From positions 1 to 45,306 of the forward strand of contig NZ_FODS01000028.1 of the NCBI RefSeq assembly GCF_900110425.1: a DNA stretch of 45,306 nt, written 5' to 3'. Made by a program: the position numbers and the translations under genes. Under the pieces are notes generated by a model. It had not been told where the DNA came from and did no database searches. It saw nothing but the letters and a program-made list of their open reading frames with translations. Numbering within the stretch: the stretch's first letter is position 1; every line of letters starts with the position of its first letter. This document shows positions 17,271-24,089 of the stretch, piece by piece. This stretch comes from Salinihabitans flavidus (lineage in GTDB: Bacteria > Pseudomonadota > Alphaproteobacteria > Rhodobacterales > Rhodobacteraceae).

Positions 17271-18473
17271 TCACGCCTGATCGAACGCTATAGGCAGCGT
17301 CACGGCTCCGGTGTTCCCGCTGTCAGGCAACCATTTCGCATTTCCGTTGAACCGGGGATTTTTCAGACGCCGGGCCAGCAGCTTGAGCGCTTCGGTCATG
17401 TCGCCGCGGGCGATAAAGTGGCCGAGGCAATGATGCGTACCCCCACCAAAGCCGAAATGCGGACTCCGTTTGGCCGTGATGTCGAATTCCGCGTTCGGAA
17501 ACTCCGCCGGATCGGACCCGGCCGACTGCGAAAAGAGATGAACGGTCGTGCCTTGCGGGATCTGCAGATCGTTGTAGGTAAACGCCTCGGTCGCCTCGCG
17601 GGTGACCCAGGTGATCGTCGGACGCACACGCATGACCTCTTCGACCGCCGCGCGGGCCAGATCCGGATTATCACCCAGAAGCGCCCATTGATCGGGGTGT
17701 TCAATGAAAGTCACCATCGCAAGGCCCAGTTGATTGCGCGTGGTGTCGATGCCGCCGAAAATGGCCAGCACGATCATGTCCAGCAGTTCCTGATCAGAAA
17801 GCTGTGACCTATCCTGATTGGCCTTCACCAACGTCCCAATGAAATCATCGGAAGGTTCTTTTCGCCGGTGCTCGACCAACTCTTCGGCATAAGCGAAAAT
17901 TCGTTGCGTCGCTGCTTCGATCCGGGGCAGGTCCTGCTTGAACGTGACACCGAGTGCCAGCCCCATGTCACCCGCAATATCAGCAAGGTCGCGCCATTTT
18001 TCGATTGGCAGGCCAAGAAGGTCGCAGATCACGCCGGTCGCGTAGGGTTCGGTAAACTCGGCGATGAAATCACACTCCCCTCTGGGAGCAAAATCGTCGA
18101 TCAAACGGTTGGCCAATTCTTCGAACCTGGGCTTCAATGACGTGATAAGCTTGGGGGAGAAGGCCGGGTTGGCCATGCGTCGCAGTCGGGCATGATCATT
18201 GCCCTCCTGGCTCAGAAGCATGTTCTCCCACCAACGGGCAAAATTTCCCGTCACGTCGTTGTGGGATGGCCACCTGTAAGAGCCCTGCCGCATCTTGGGG
18301 TGCCGGAGCATCTTCTGGACGTCATCGTAGCGCAATACGGCCAATCCATAAGGTGTTCGCGCGCACCATGATCCATCGCGCGCCTTTGCCACGGCTTGTG
18401 AACGAATGGAAAATGCAGGGTCCGACACATCGAGAAATGGCAAAGAAGTATTGGACTGAACGTCACTGGGCAT
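17271..18473 (-). CDS. Cytochrome P450 monooxygenase
   Basis: Soluble bacterial class-I P450 of 400 residues. Visible motifs are the C-helix HARLRR, the oxygen-binding I-helix GGIDTT (240-245), the K-helix ExxR (EVMR, 279-282) and the heme loop FGFGGGTHHCLG with Cys349 as heme ligand. It is the first gene of the minus-strand cluster and is followed by its ferredoxin and reductase. P450s paired with glutamine-synthetase-like genes are known from mycobacterial piperidine/morpholine breakdown loci, so I infer hydroxylation or N-dealkylation of an amine or N-heterocycle. The ATG at 18473 was preferred over an in-frame extension to 18512 because the sigma-54 start site would fall near 18508. Confidence 0.93.
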   Translation of the reverse strand: MPSDVQSNTSLPFLDVSDPAFSIRSQAVAKARDGSWCARTPYGLAVLRYDDVQKMLRHPKMRQGSYRWPSHNDVTGNFARWWENMLLSQEGNDHARLRRMANPAFSPKLITSLKPRFEELANRLIDDFAPRGECDFIAEFTEPYATGVICDLLGLPIEKWRDLADIAGDMGLALGVTFKQDLPRIEAATQRIFAYAEELVEHRRKEPSDDFIGTLVKANQDRSQLSDQELLDMIVLAIFGGIDTTRNQLGLAMVTFIEHPDQWALLGDNPDLARAAVEEVMRVRPTITWVTREATEAFTYNDLQIPQGTTVHLFSQSAGSDPAEFPNAEFDITAKRSPHFGFGGGTHHCLGHFIARGDMTEALKLLARRLKNPRFNGNAKWLPDSGNTGAVTLPIAFDQA

Positions 18474-18518
18474 GGTCAAAGCTTCCTGTCGCTGTTTGAT
18501 CGACTTTCCCAATCTACA

Positions 18519-18534
18519 TGCAAGTATCGTTCCA
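18519..18534 (-). promoter_or_regulatory. Sigma-54 (-24/-12) promoter of the P450 operon
   Basis: On the minus strand the sequence TGGAACGATACTTGCA matches the sigma-54 consensus TGGCACG-N4-TTGCA with one mismatch (A for C at the fourth base). The essential GG and GC are separated by exactly 10 bases. The predicted start site is about 12 bases beyond the GC, near 18508, leaving a leader of about 35 bases before the P450 ATG at 18473. The cluster itself encodes a sigma-54 factor and its activator. Confidence 0.75.
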
Positions 18535-18662
18535 GAACTCTACGGAAATATATAATATACTGATATTTAGTAATAAATTAATTTAAGCGTTCTCTTGTGT
18601 TCGCGAAGCAATCCATTGGCGGAAGGTTTCACCTGATGACAGATGCAGAATGACATCACGGT
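18535..18662. other. AT-rich upstream region of the P450 promoter
   Basis: No gene is seen. Bases 18545-18592 are almost pure A/T and contain the dyad AAATAT/ATATTT (18546-18551 and 18563-18568). TTCGCGAA (18600-18607) is a perfect 8-bp palindrome. Activator sites and a bendable AT-rich segment are expected upstream of sigma-54 promoters; these are candidates only. Confidence 0.35.
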
Positions 18663-18857
18663 GTGCATCACCTCATCGAACTGGAATGCCGGAGAGACGA
18701 ATTCCGCAAAGATGCGGTGCGCATCGCGCTGACCAGTGGGCTGACGCAAAAGCAGGTGGCTGATGATCTCGGTATCGGCATGTCGGCGCTGAACAAATGG
18801 TTCACCGCACATCGAGACACGGACGCTGTGTCGAAAGAGGATCTGAACCCTGTGTGA
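18663..18857 (+). pseudogene. Remnant of an IS3-type transposase OrfA
   Basis: A 64-residue fragment with the helix-turn-helix typical of IS3-family OrfA: RRDEFRKDAVRIALTSGLTQKQVADDLGIGMSALNKW, in which key residues are FRKDAVR, GLTQKQVA and GMSALNKW. Full OrfA proteins are about 90-120 residues and continue into a leucine-zipper segment and OrfB; here the frame stops after SKEDLN and no OrfB is found. It marks an old insertion between the amine and curli regions. Confidence 0.7.
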
Positions 18858-19117
18858 CGTTGTCGGCGTCAGCGGGGGCCTACGTGCTTGCCGCTGTCGC
18901 CCTGCCAGCCGCAGACAGCGATCTGATATGGTGAACTGGTGCACATCAAAGAAGGATGAAACCTCCGAAGTCTACTGGCGGCTGACAACCTCGTTGACCC
19001 GGTGAACTGATCCATCGTGTGCATATCAAATGCACCGGGGCGCGTTTGGAGACGTCGTCAACGGGGTGTTCGGTGGGGTTCCGTCAACGAGCTGCCCGTT
19101 GGCTGTTATGTTGAGGC
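18858..19117. other. Non-coding scar region
   Basis: No gene is recognised. It contains a related pair of segments beginning GGTGAACTG (near 18932 and 19000) and the perfect dyad GTGCAT-ATCAA-ATGCAC (19019-19035). It is probably debris of the insertion sequence remnant next to it. Confidence 0.3.
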
Positions 19118-19873
19118 TTACTCGTTGTCCTGAGTGCAGTCACTGCGGAAAGTAATGATCGGCCACTCGCCCTGACGCACGGCATTGCGCGCAATCCAAG
19201 CGGTCGTGTCGCCGAAGCCCGCACGGCACCATAGCCCGTCGGAGGCGACGAGGCACTGGTCAACCTGAATACAGGTATTGCCCGGAATGGTGCCAACCTG
19301 TGAGGAATCGCGACGCGGCTGGCTTCGGGCGACAACGTTGCCCAGCGTTTCGATGCTGGCGGTCTGTTGTTCCGCCTCCTGCGGGAACTCGGGCGCTTTC
19401 AGATCCTCTTCGCTGGCGCAATCGGAGGAGACACCCAGAAAAAAGCAGCGATATTTCTGTACCGCCTGCGCAATTTCAAGGTTGCTGCCATCGCCGTTTG
19501 CCCGTTCGACCACGACGCCTTCGCCGTCGGGGGCAAGGTTACCAGTGAGTCGGCGCTGATTGCCGCCAAGCTGCGCGAGCGGCGTTCCGGCCTCATCGAC
19601 GAAGACGAGCTGCCCCTGCTGAACGTCCCATACGGCGACATCAGTGAGCGGGGCGGTGCAATGGCGTTGCGACAGGGGCATCGGTCCGTCCTCGGCGGTA
19701 GGCTGCGTTCCGAGGCTGAGCTGACAGGCGCTGGAGCCGGTCCCGCGCGCGGAGTCGAAGATGAACCAGTCACCCGAGAAGGCCTCGATCAGGTCGGCGC
19801 GGCTTTGCGCCTCGGCCATCTGAGATCCTGCGAGCAAAGCACCGATAACGGCCGAAGAAAACAGCAGTCGCAT
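19118..19873 (-). CDS. Secreted Inh-like (metalloprotease inhibitor) and SH3 domain protein
   Basis: A 251-residue exported protein. The signal peptide MRLLFSSAVIGALLAGSQMAEA is followed by an AprI/Inh-like beta-barrel (about 25-150: FSGDWFIFD, CQLSL, LVFVDEAGTPLAQLGG). A bacterial SH3 domain (about 180-240: IPGNTCIQVDQCLVASDGLWCRAGFG) comes last. Six or more cysteines suggest periplasmic disulfides. It is the last gene of the curlin/CsgH operon, 24 bases after csgH. It could protect or monitor amyloid subunits in the periplasm or bind peptidoglycan; that is inference from position only. Confidence 0.7.
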   Translation of the reverse strand: MRLLFSSAVIGALLAGSQMAEAQSRADLIEAFSGDWFIFDSARGTGSSACQLSLGTQPTAEDGPMPLSQRHCTAPLTDVAVWDVQQGQLVFVDEAGTPLAQLGGNQRRLTGNLAPDGEGVVVERANGDGSNLEIAQAVQKYRCFFLGVSSDCASEEDLKAPEFPQEAEQQTASIETLGNVVARSQPRRDSSQVGTIPGNTCIQVDQCLVASDGLWCRAGFGDTTAWIARNAVRQGEWPIITFRSDCTQDNE

Positions 19874-19897
19874 GAAGTGTAATCCCTGTCCCTTTGA

Positions 19898-20293
19898 TCA
19901 GTCTTCCCAGCCGATCACTGTGTGAGTTTCTGCGATGACTTTGTCGTCAAAGGTCACCTCTAGGTCAACAGAGAGATAGGAACCGCTCCCGAAATTTATG
20001 CCGGTCGTTGCCACTGGCGTACGAAAATCCTCCGCCTTGAGGGATATGTCGCGAGACTGCCGAGTGCTCATGTTTCCGCCGCTGCCCTTGTGGGTGATGG
20101 CAAGGGTAGCGGTGATGTCGGCGGGGCCGGTGCCGCTCACCACGCCTTCGATGCGGATGGACCCGTCGCCGGGCGTCAGGAGGATTTCCGGAACGACGGG
20201 GGCAGGCATGTCGGATCGCGCCTCGGGTGCTGAAGTGAAGGTAACGATCGCCGCGCAGGCGGCAACCGAGGCGGCGCGCAGGAAGGAAGCCAT
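19898..20293 (-). CDS. csgH: CsgH-like curli assembly protein (periplasmic amyloid inhibitor)
   Basis: A 131-residue exported protein: signal peptide MASFLRAASVAACAAIVTFTS, then an Ig-like beta-sandwich of about 100 residues with alternating hydrophobic strands (GSIRIEGVVSG, DITATLAITHKGSGG, YLSVDLEVTFDD). CsgH of alphaproteobacteria is the counterpart of CsgC and keeps curlin soluble in the periplasm. Size, fold pattern and position directly after a curlin gene fit. The start at 20293 places the signal peptide at the N-terminus; a longer frame runs into the curlin gene. The assignment rests on context as much as sequence. Confidence 0.65.
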   Translation of the reverse strand: MASFLRAASVAACAAIVTFTSAPEARSDMPAPVVPEILLTPGDGSIRIEGVVSGTGPADITATLAITHKGSGGNMSTRQSRDISLKAEDFRTPVATTGINFGSGSYLSVDLEVTFDDKVIAETHTVIGWED

Positions 20294-20306
20294 TGATCCG
20301 ACCCTA

Positions 20307-20951
20307 TCAGAACTGTGTCTGGGTGATCGAGACACTGCCGGCGGTGGTGAACACGGAGACACCGGGACTTGCGGCGGTCGGAGTCATGCCGTTGCCCACC
20401 TGGGTGTAGGATACGCTCGTGTTCGAGCCGTTGACGGTCAGCGTTTCGGTATTGTTGTTGCCTTGCTGGGTGATTTCCCCGTTCACGTTTGCGCCGAACA
20501 CATTCAGCGATGCATTGTTCCCGTTTCCAAACTGTCCGATCGAACCTGTCGCGGGCTGCAACGCGTCGTTGGACGTCAGTTGCATTTCGGCGGAATTTCC
20601 CGATCCATCCTGAATGATGGTGCCAAGACCGCCGAGGCCGCTTATCATGGCCAGCGCCGTGTTGCCGAAACCGGGCTGATCTACGGTGCCTTGTTGCAGG
20701 AGCATCTGGCCGCCGTCGCCCTCGATGGTCAGCGTCGCCTGATTTCCGCCACCGATCTGAAGGGCCTGGCTGCTACCATCAGGCGGGCCCGCCAGCAGGG
20801 AATTTGACGCGCCGGACTGATCAATGCTGAGCGTGTTGCCGATTCCGTCCGTAGAACTCTGCAGAAGGTTGACCGTGTTGTTCTCGCCCGCCAGTGTCGA
20901 TTCGGCCACGATACCCGAGATCAGTAGCGCGATTGCAAAGGTCGTTTTCAT
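20307..20951 (-). CDS. Curlin-repeat protein, small (CsgA/CsgB-like)
   Basis: Secreted amyloid subunit or nucleator of 214 residues. Signal peptide MKTTFAIALLISGIVAESTLAG is followed by imperfect curlin repeats of the form QxGxxNxAxL (for example IGGGNQATLTI, IGQFGNGNNASLNV, ITQQGNNNTETLTV). The protein ends SVSITQTQF, a C-terminal aromatic residue that the long plus-strand curlins lack. It lies 13 bases before csgH and 40 bases after the other small curlin. By analogy with csgBA, one of the two may be the nucleator and the other a structural subunit. Confidence 0.85.
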   Translation of the reverse strand: MKTTFAIALLISGIVAESTLAGENNTVNLLQSSTDGIGNTLSIDQSGASNSLLAGPPDGSSQALQIGGGNQATLTIEGDGGQMLLQQGTVDQPGFGNTALAMISGLGGLGTIIQDGSGNSAEMQLTSNDALQPATGSIGQFGNGNNASLNVFGANVNGEITQQGNNNTETLTVNGSNTSVSYTQVGNGMTPTAASPGVSVFTTAGSVSITQTQF

Positions 20952-20991
20952 AATTCACCCATGAACTTATAAACCAACCTTTATTCTAGCA

Positions 20992-21504
20992 CTAATAGCT
21001 GCGCTGCGAAACAACGATGTTGTTGCGCTGCCCTGTCTGCCGGAAAACGGTCGTGTTGCCGGTACCGGCCTGTGTCACGACGCTCTGATTGCTGTTCCCG
21101 AAGATCTCACCGCTGATCCGGTTGTTCTGCCCGGACTGTGCCATCGCGAACAGGTTGTCATGGCCCGTTACCGAAACGCTCAGGGCATTGCCAAAGCCCG
21201 ACTGAACAATCTCGCCGGGCGCGAGTCTCGAGGCAAACGGCAGGCTTGTGCGCCATGTTTCGGCAACGCCGCCGTTCCGGTTTCCGGTGATCGTGATCGA
21301 AAGGATGTTCCGGGTGCTGTCGTTGACCGCGGCGCTTCCGCTCTGCGTGAAGTGCTGCGTGATCTGCAGTGTATTGTCATCGCCCGCTATATCGAGCTCC
21401 AAAAGTTTGGCGGTTTCGTTCGCGCTCGCGGAGGTCGCGGCAAGAGCCACGGCGAGCGCCCCCGCAAGGGTCGCCGTTCTTACCCAGGACTGAAAAGGAC
21501 CCAT
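20992..21504 (-). CDS. Curlin-repeat protein, small (CsgA/CsgB-like)
   Basis: Secreted amyloid protein of 170 residues. The N-terminal signal peptide (hydrophobic core LAGALAVALAATSASA) is cleaved near ANETAK. Repeats include IVQSGFGNALSVSVTG, MAQSGQNNRISGEIFG and VVTQAGTGNTTVFRQTG. The repeats are sparser in the first half (residues 30-100). The protein ends VVSQRSY. It is the first gene of a four-gene minus-strand operon that starts after the csgG terminator, so it has its own promoter region. Confidence 0.85.
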   Translation of the reverse strand: MGPFQSWVRTATLAGALAVALAATSASANETAKLLELDIAGDDNTLQITQHFTQSGSAAVNDSTRNILSITITGNRNGGVAETWRTSLPFASRLAPGEIVQSGFGNALSVSVTGHDNLFAMAQSGQNNRISGEIFGNSNQSVVTQAGTGNTTVFRQTGQRNNIVVSQRSY

Positions 21505-21576
21505 CTCTATGCCTTTATGCCAGTGTTACATTGCGACCTTGGCGGGCAAATGTGGGCAAGAGATGGCGCAGATGTG

Positions 21577-21620
21577 GATATCGGCACATATCTCACAGAG
21601 ATTTGCGTAAAATATCGCAA
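21577..21620. promoter_or_regulatory. Dyad symmetries upstream of the small-curlin operon
   Basis: Two inverted repeats lie 73-116 bases upstream of the curlin start at 21504: GATAT-CGGCAC-ATATC (21577-21592) and TTGCG-TAAAATAT-CGCAA (21603-21620). They lie in the 220-base gap between the operons, after the csgG terminator. They are candidate regulator sites; no known consensus is claimed. Confidence 0.4.
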
Positions 21621-21671
21621 GATTGCCCCTCCCAAGCCGTGCGCGAAACTCCGATTCCACGCGACTCCACG

Positions 21672-21698
21672 AAAAAGGGCCGCGCAACAGCGCGACCC
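21672..21698 (-). terminator. Rho-independent terminator after csgG
   Basis: On the minus strand GGGTCGCGC and GCGCGGCCC form a 9-bp stem with one T-G pair and the loop TGTT, followed by five T residues. It separates csgFG from the small-curlin operon. Confidence 0.82.
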
Positions 21699-21725
21699 TA
21701 TTCGTGTGAATATGCCTGCCCCGGA

Positions 21726-22820
21726 TCAGCCGATCACTTCATCCTCTGCGGGGGGCGGGGGCGGGCGGGTGTCCGACTGTCCGTCAGACTCCGTGGCAGG
21801 GGACATGATCCGTTCGCGCACGGGGGCGGAGGAGGCCGGTCTGGGCCGGGCAACCGGCCGGGTGGCGACCACATGGGTGGCATTGCGCGTGTCCGGCCGA
21901 GCGAGCGCCTTCGCGGCCTCGGGAATTTGCGTTTCTCCGTATTTCTCGGCTCGGTGTGCGGCGATCAGCGACTGCTGGGCCCGATGGTCAGCGAATGACC
22001 AAACCCCGACCTCGGCGCCCTTGATGATCAGGCTGCGGACCGCCTTTTCCGTGGCCATCTGCACGGCGAGCTGCTTGGGCTCATTCGCGGCAACGCCAGT
22101 TTCGATTTCCAGAAGCTTGTCAAGTTCGATGAAGGTGAACGTGCCGCCGCGCACGGAGGTCGAGGCGATGGGCTTTTCGACCATCACGCTCGCCAGAAGC
22201 TCACCCGTGGACATGGCCACGGCCTGAAGCGCGACGGTCACGATATCGAGTTTCCACTGGGTATCGCCGCCGATGCCCAGATAGCGCGCGCCGAAGCCGC
22301 CGGTCTGCACGTTGGCGTCATAACCGACAACGGCCCCCTGAATAATGATGCCGGAATGGCGCAGCGGCGGAACAGCCGACGGGTTGGGCGTGTCCTCCCC
22401 ACGATACAGGCGGCGCATTTCCGTCGCGATCTGACGTTCGCGCAGCAGGTTGTCCAGGTTGGTCCGGTCGAGCACCGTGAACCACCGTCCCTGGCCAGCA
22501 TCCTGCAATGCGGTGGTCAACAGCGCACCGCCTCCTTGGGACACCGCGCGCGAGAGCGATTGCACGTTTTCACGCTCACGAAACTGCCCGGTCAGGTCGG
22601 GCATGTCGTAAACGGAAACCGTCACCCGGGACTTCGGCGCAGGCAAAAGCCTGAGATCCAGATTCTGTTGGGTTACGGGGATGACTTTCGGGGGATACTT
22701 GGAGGACGTATCATCCAGCATTTCCGAGCAGCCCGCGACCGCGACAACGCTGGCCACCAATGCCGCCCTGCGAAGAGTTTTTGTTATCATGACTGGTTTC
22801 CGGCTCTTGGGTTGGGTCAA
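21726..22820 (-). CDS. csgG: Curli secretion channel CsgG (outer-membrane lipoprotein)
   Basis: Forms the outer-membrane pore that exports curlins. The lipobox VAGC places the lipidated Cys at residue 31. Typical CsgG segments follow: KVIPVTQQNLDLRLLPAPK, VSVYDMPDLTGQF, WFTVLDRTNLDNLLRERQI and GYDANVQTGGFGARYLGIG. At 364 residues it is about 85 longer than the E. coli protein. The extra part is a C-terminal Pro/Arg-rich tail ending in a run of prolines and DEVIG. The ATG at 22820 overlaps the csgF stop (ATGA); a second start at 22790 would give a more usual signal peptide. Confidence 0.95.
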   Translation of the reverse strand: MTQPKSRKPVMITKTLRRAALVASVVAVAGCSEMLDDTSSKYPPKVIPVTQQNLDLRLLPAPKSRVTVSVYDMPDLTGQFRERENVQSLSRAVSQGGGALLTTALQDAGQGRWFTVLDRTNLDNLLRERQIATEMRRLYRGEDTPNPSAVPPLRHSGIIIQGAVVGYDANVQTGGFGARYLGIGGDTQWKLDIVTVALQAVAMSTGELLASVMVEKPIASTSVRGGTFTFIELDKLLEIETGVAANEPKQLAVQMATEKAVRSLIIKGAEVGVWSFADHRAQQSLIAAHRAEKYGETQIPEAAKALARPDTRNATHVVATRPVARPRPASSAPVRERIMSPATESDGQSDTRPPPPPAEDEVIG

Positions 22821-23290
22821 TTTGTGGCCACATCCGTGACGAGTTGCGGAACGACGATTTCAGTGACCGTTCCCTCGAGGTTATCAACGATCTCAAGCCG
22901 GATGGCATCGATCGTCCGCTCGAATGTGATGGTCGTACTGCCGAAAGTGACCGTTCCGCTATCCTGCGGATCCGTTCCGAAGATTGCGTCGGTGACCTGA
23001 GCGGCCAAAGCCGAAAGGAGACGGCCCTGAAGTTGTCGAACAAACAGGTCTGCGTCTGAGCTGCCGGGTGTAGTCGGATCGGTGAAGCTCGACGTTCGGT
23101 CTTCCGCGTCGCGGGCGGTGGCGCTGCGCTGTGCGTTGGCCAGACCTAGCAGATGTGAAGAGTTAAGTGGGTTCCCGCCAAAGCTCGGGTTCACAGGTTT
23201 GTAGACAAGATCCTGCGCCGAGGCCCCCGCGCCCAGCCCTACGCCTAAGGCAAGGATTGCAGTCGCAGTAAAGTGTCGGGTCAATGTCAT
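22817..23290 (-). CDS. csgF: Curli assembly factor CsgF
   Basis: Secreted factor (157 residues) that inserts into the CsgG pore and couples it to curlin nucleation. The signal peptide ends near GASAQ. The mature N-terminus DLVYKPVNPSFGGNPLNSSHLLGLANAQ is the CsgF hallmark; its key residues are NPSFGGNPLN and LANAQ, the segment that forms the pore constriction. It is the first gene of the csgFG operon. No csgE is present in the window. A TATAAT box lies 42-47 bases upstream of the ATG. Confidence 0.94.
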   Translation of the reverse strand: MTLTRHFTATAILALGVGLGAGASAQDLVYKPVNPSFGGNPLNSSHLLGLANAQRSATARDAEDRTSSFTDPTTPGSSDADLFVRQLQGRLLSALAAQVTDAIFGTDPQDSGTVTFGSTTITFERTIDAIRLEIVDNLEGTVTEIVVPQLVTDVATN

Positions 23291-23331
23291 CCGCGCAATC
23301 CCTCAGATTTCGTGTCTGCCGTAGGTATTCT

Positions 23332-23337
23332 ATTATA
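23332..23337 (-). promoter_or_regulatory. Candidate -10 box of the csgFG operon
   Basis: TATAAT on the minus strand, 42-47 bases upstream of the csgF ATG at 23290. No convincing -35 element is found at the usual spacing, so an activator-dependent promoter is possible. Confidence 0.35.
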
Positions 23338-24089
23338 GTTTCGTGTTCCAAACGGGCCGGAATAGCCCGTCGTCTGTCCGAGAATGTTCTTTTTCGCTAT
23401 TGTATCGCTTCTGAAACATGCTGGTGCCCGAAAGGCAAGAACGGCTGTCCGTCACGACCGATGTGTTGCATCTGCGTCACGCTGACGGCTTGGCATTTCT
23501 CCACACCTCCATACGGTTGGATATTCTCCGAACTGAATGGTGGCTTGGTCCCCTCGCGCGGTCAACCAAAGTTTTGCCCCAAAGTTGCCGCAATTTGCCC
23601 TGCCGGGGTGGATTCCGGCGGTGTAAGGGCTAAGCGATTCGAAATACCTGCAATCATAAGGCGTCTTTCTACACAAAAATTAATGTTAAGCGTGTAGTAC
23701 TTGGCCTTGCGCGCCACAATTTTACCACCTTTGTTGCGTCGCAGATACCAAACCCTTCGAATTTATCTAATTGTTTCACGTGGTTTTCGAATTTTGGCGT
23801 TACTGTGTCAAAAATTGTCGAAAAGTGTGGTTGTAGTGTGTTAATTATCCCTTAACTCGAGTGAGGACGGTCGCAGCGATCGTGCGGGGGCCGAGATTGT
23901 AAATTGTAGAATGTATTAGGGGTATGAACGGAACATTTTGAGATCAAGACATTACCAAGTCTTTTTGGCTGAAACGTAATCAGCTGTTCAACACATAAAT
24001 GGCGCTTTGACTTCGGTTTCACCGGGATGGCGGAGCTTTGGTCGGCGGTCTTAGGGGAAGCGGTTACGAAATCGCATGGGAGAACTTCT
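23338..24089. other. Long divergent intergenic region between csgFG and the large curlins
   Basis: About 750 bases with no convincing gene. The part 23640-24000 is clearly more AT-rich than its neighbours. An inverted repeat CTACAC...GTGTAG occurs at 23669-23697. The length and composition suit a shared regulatory region for curli expression, as the long csgD-csgB intergenic region does in enterobacteria, but no regulator gene or known site is recognised. Confidence 0.45.

Noticed and set aside
21160-22227. 355-codon plus-strand frame opposite csgG and a curlin
   Set aside because: It crosses a terminator and two genes on the other strand and has no recognisable domain.
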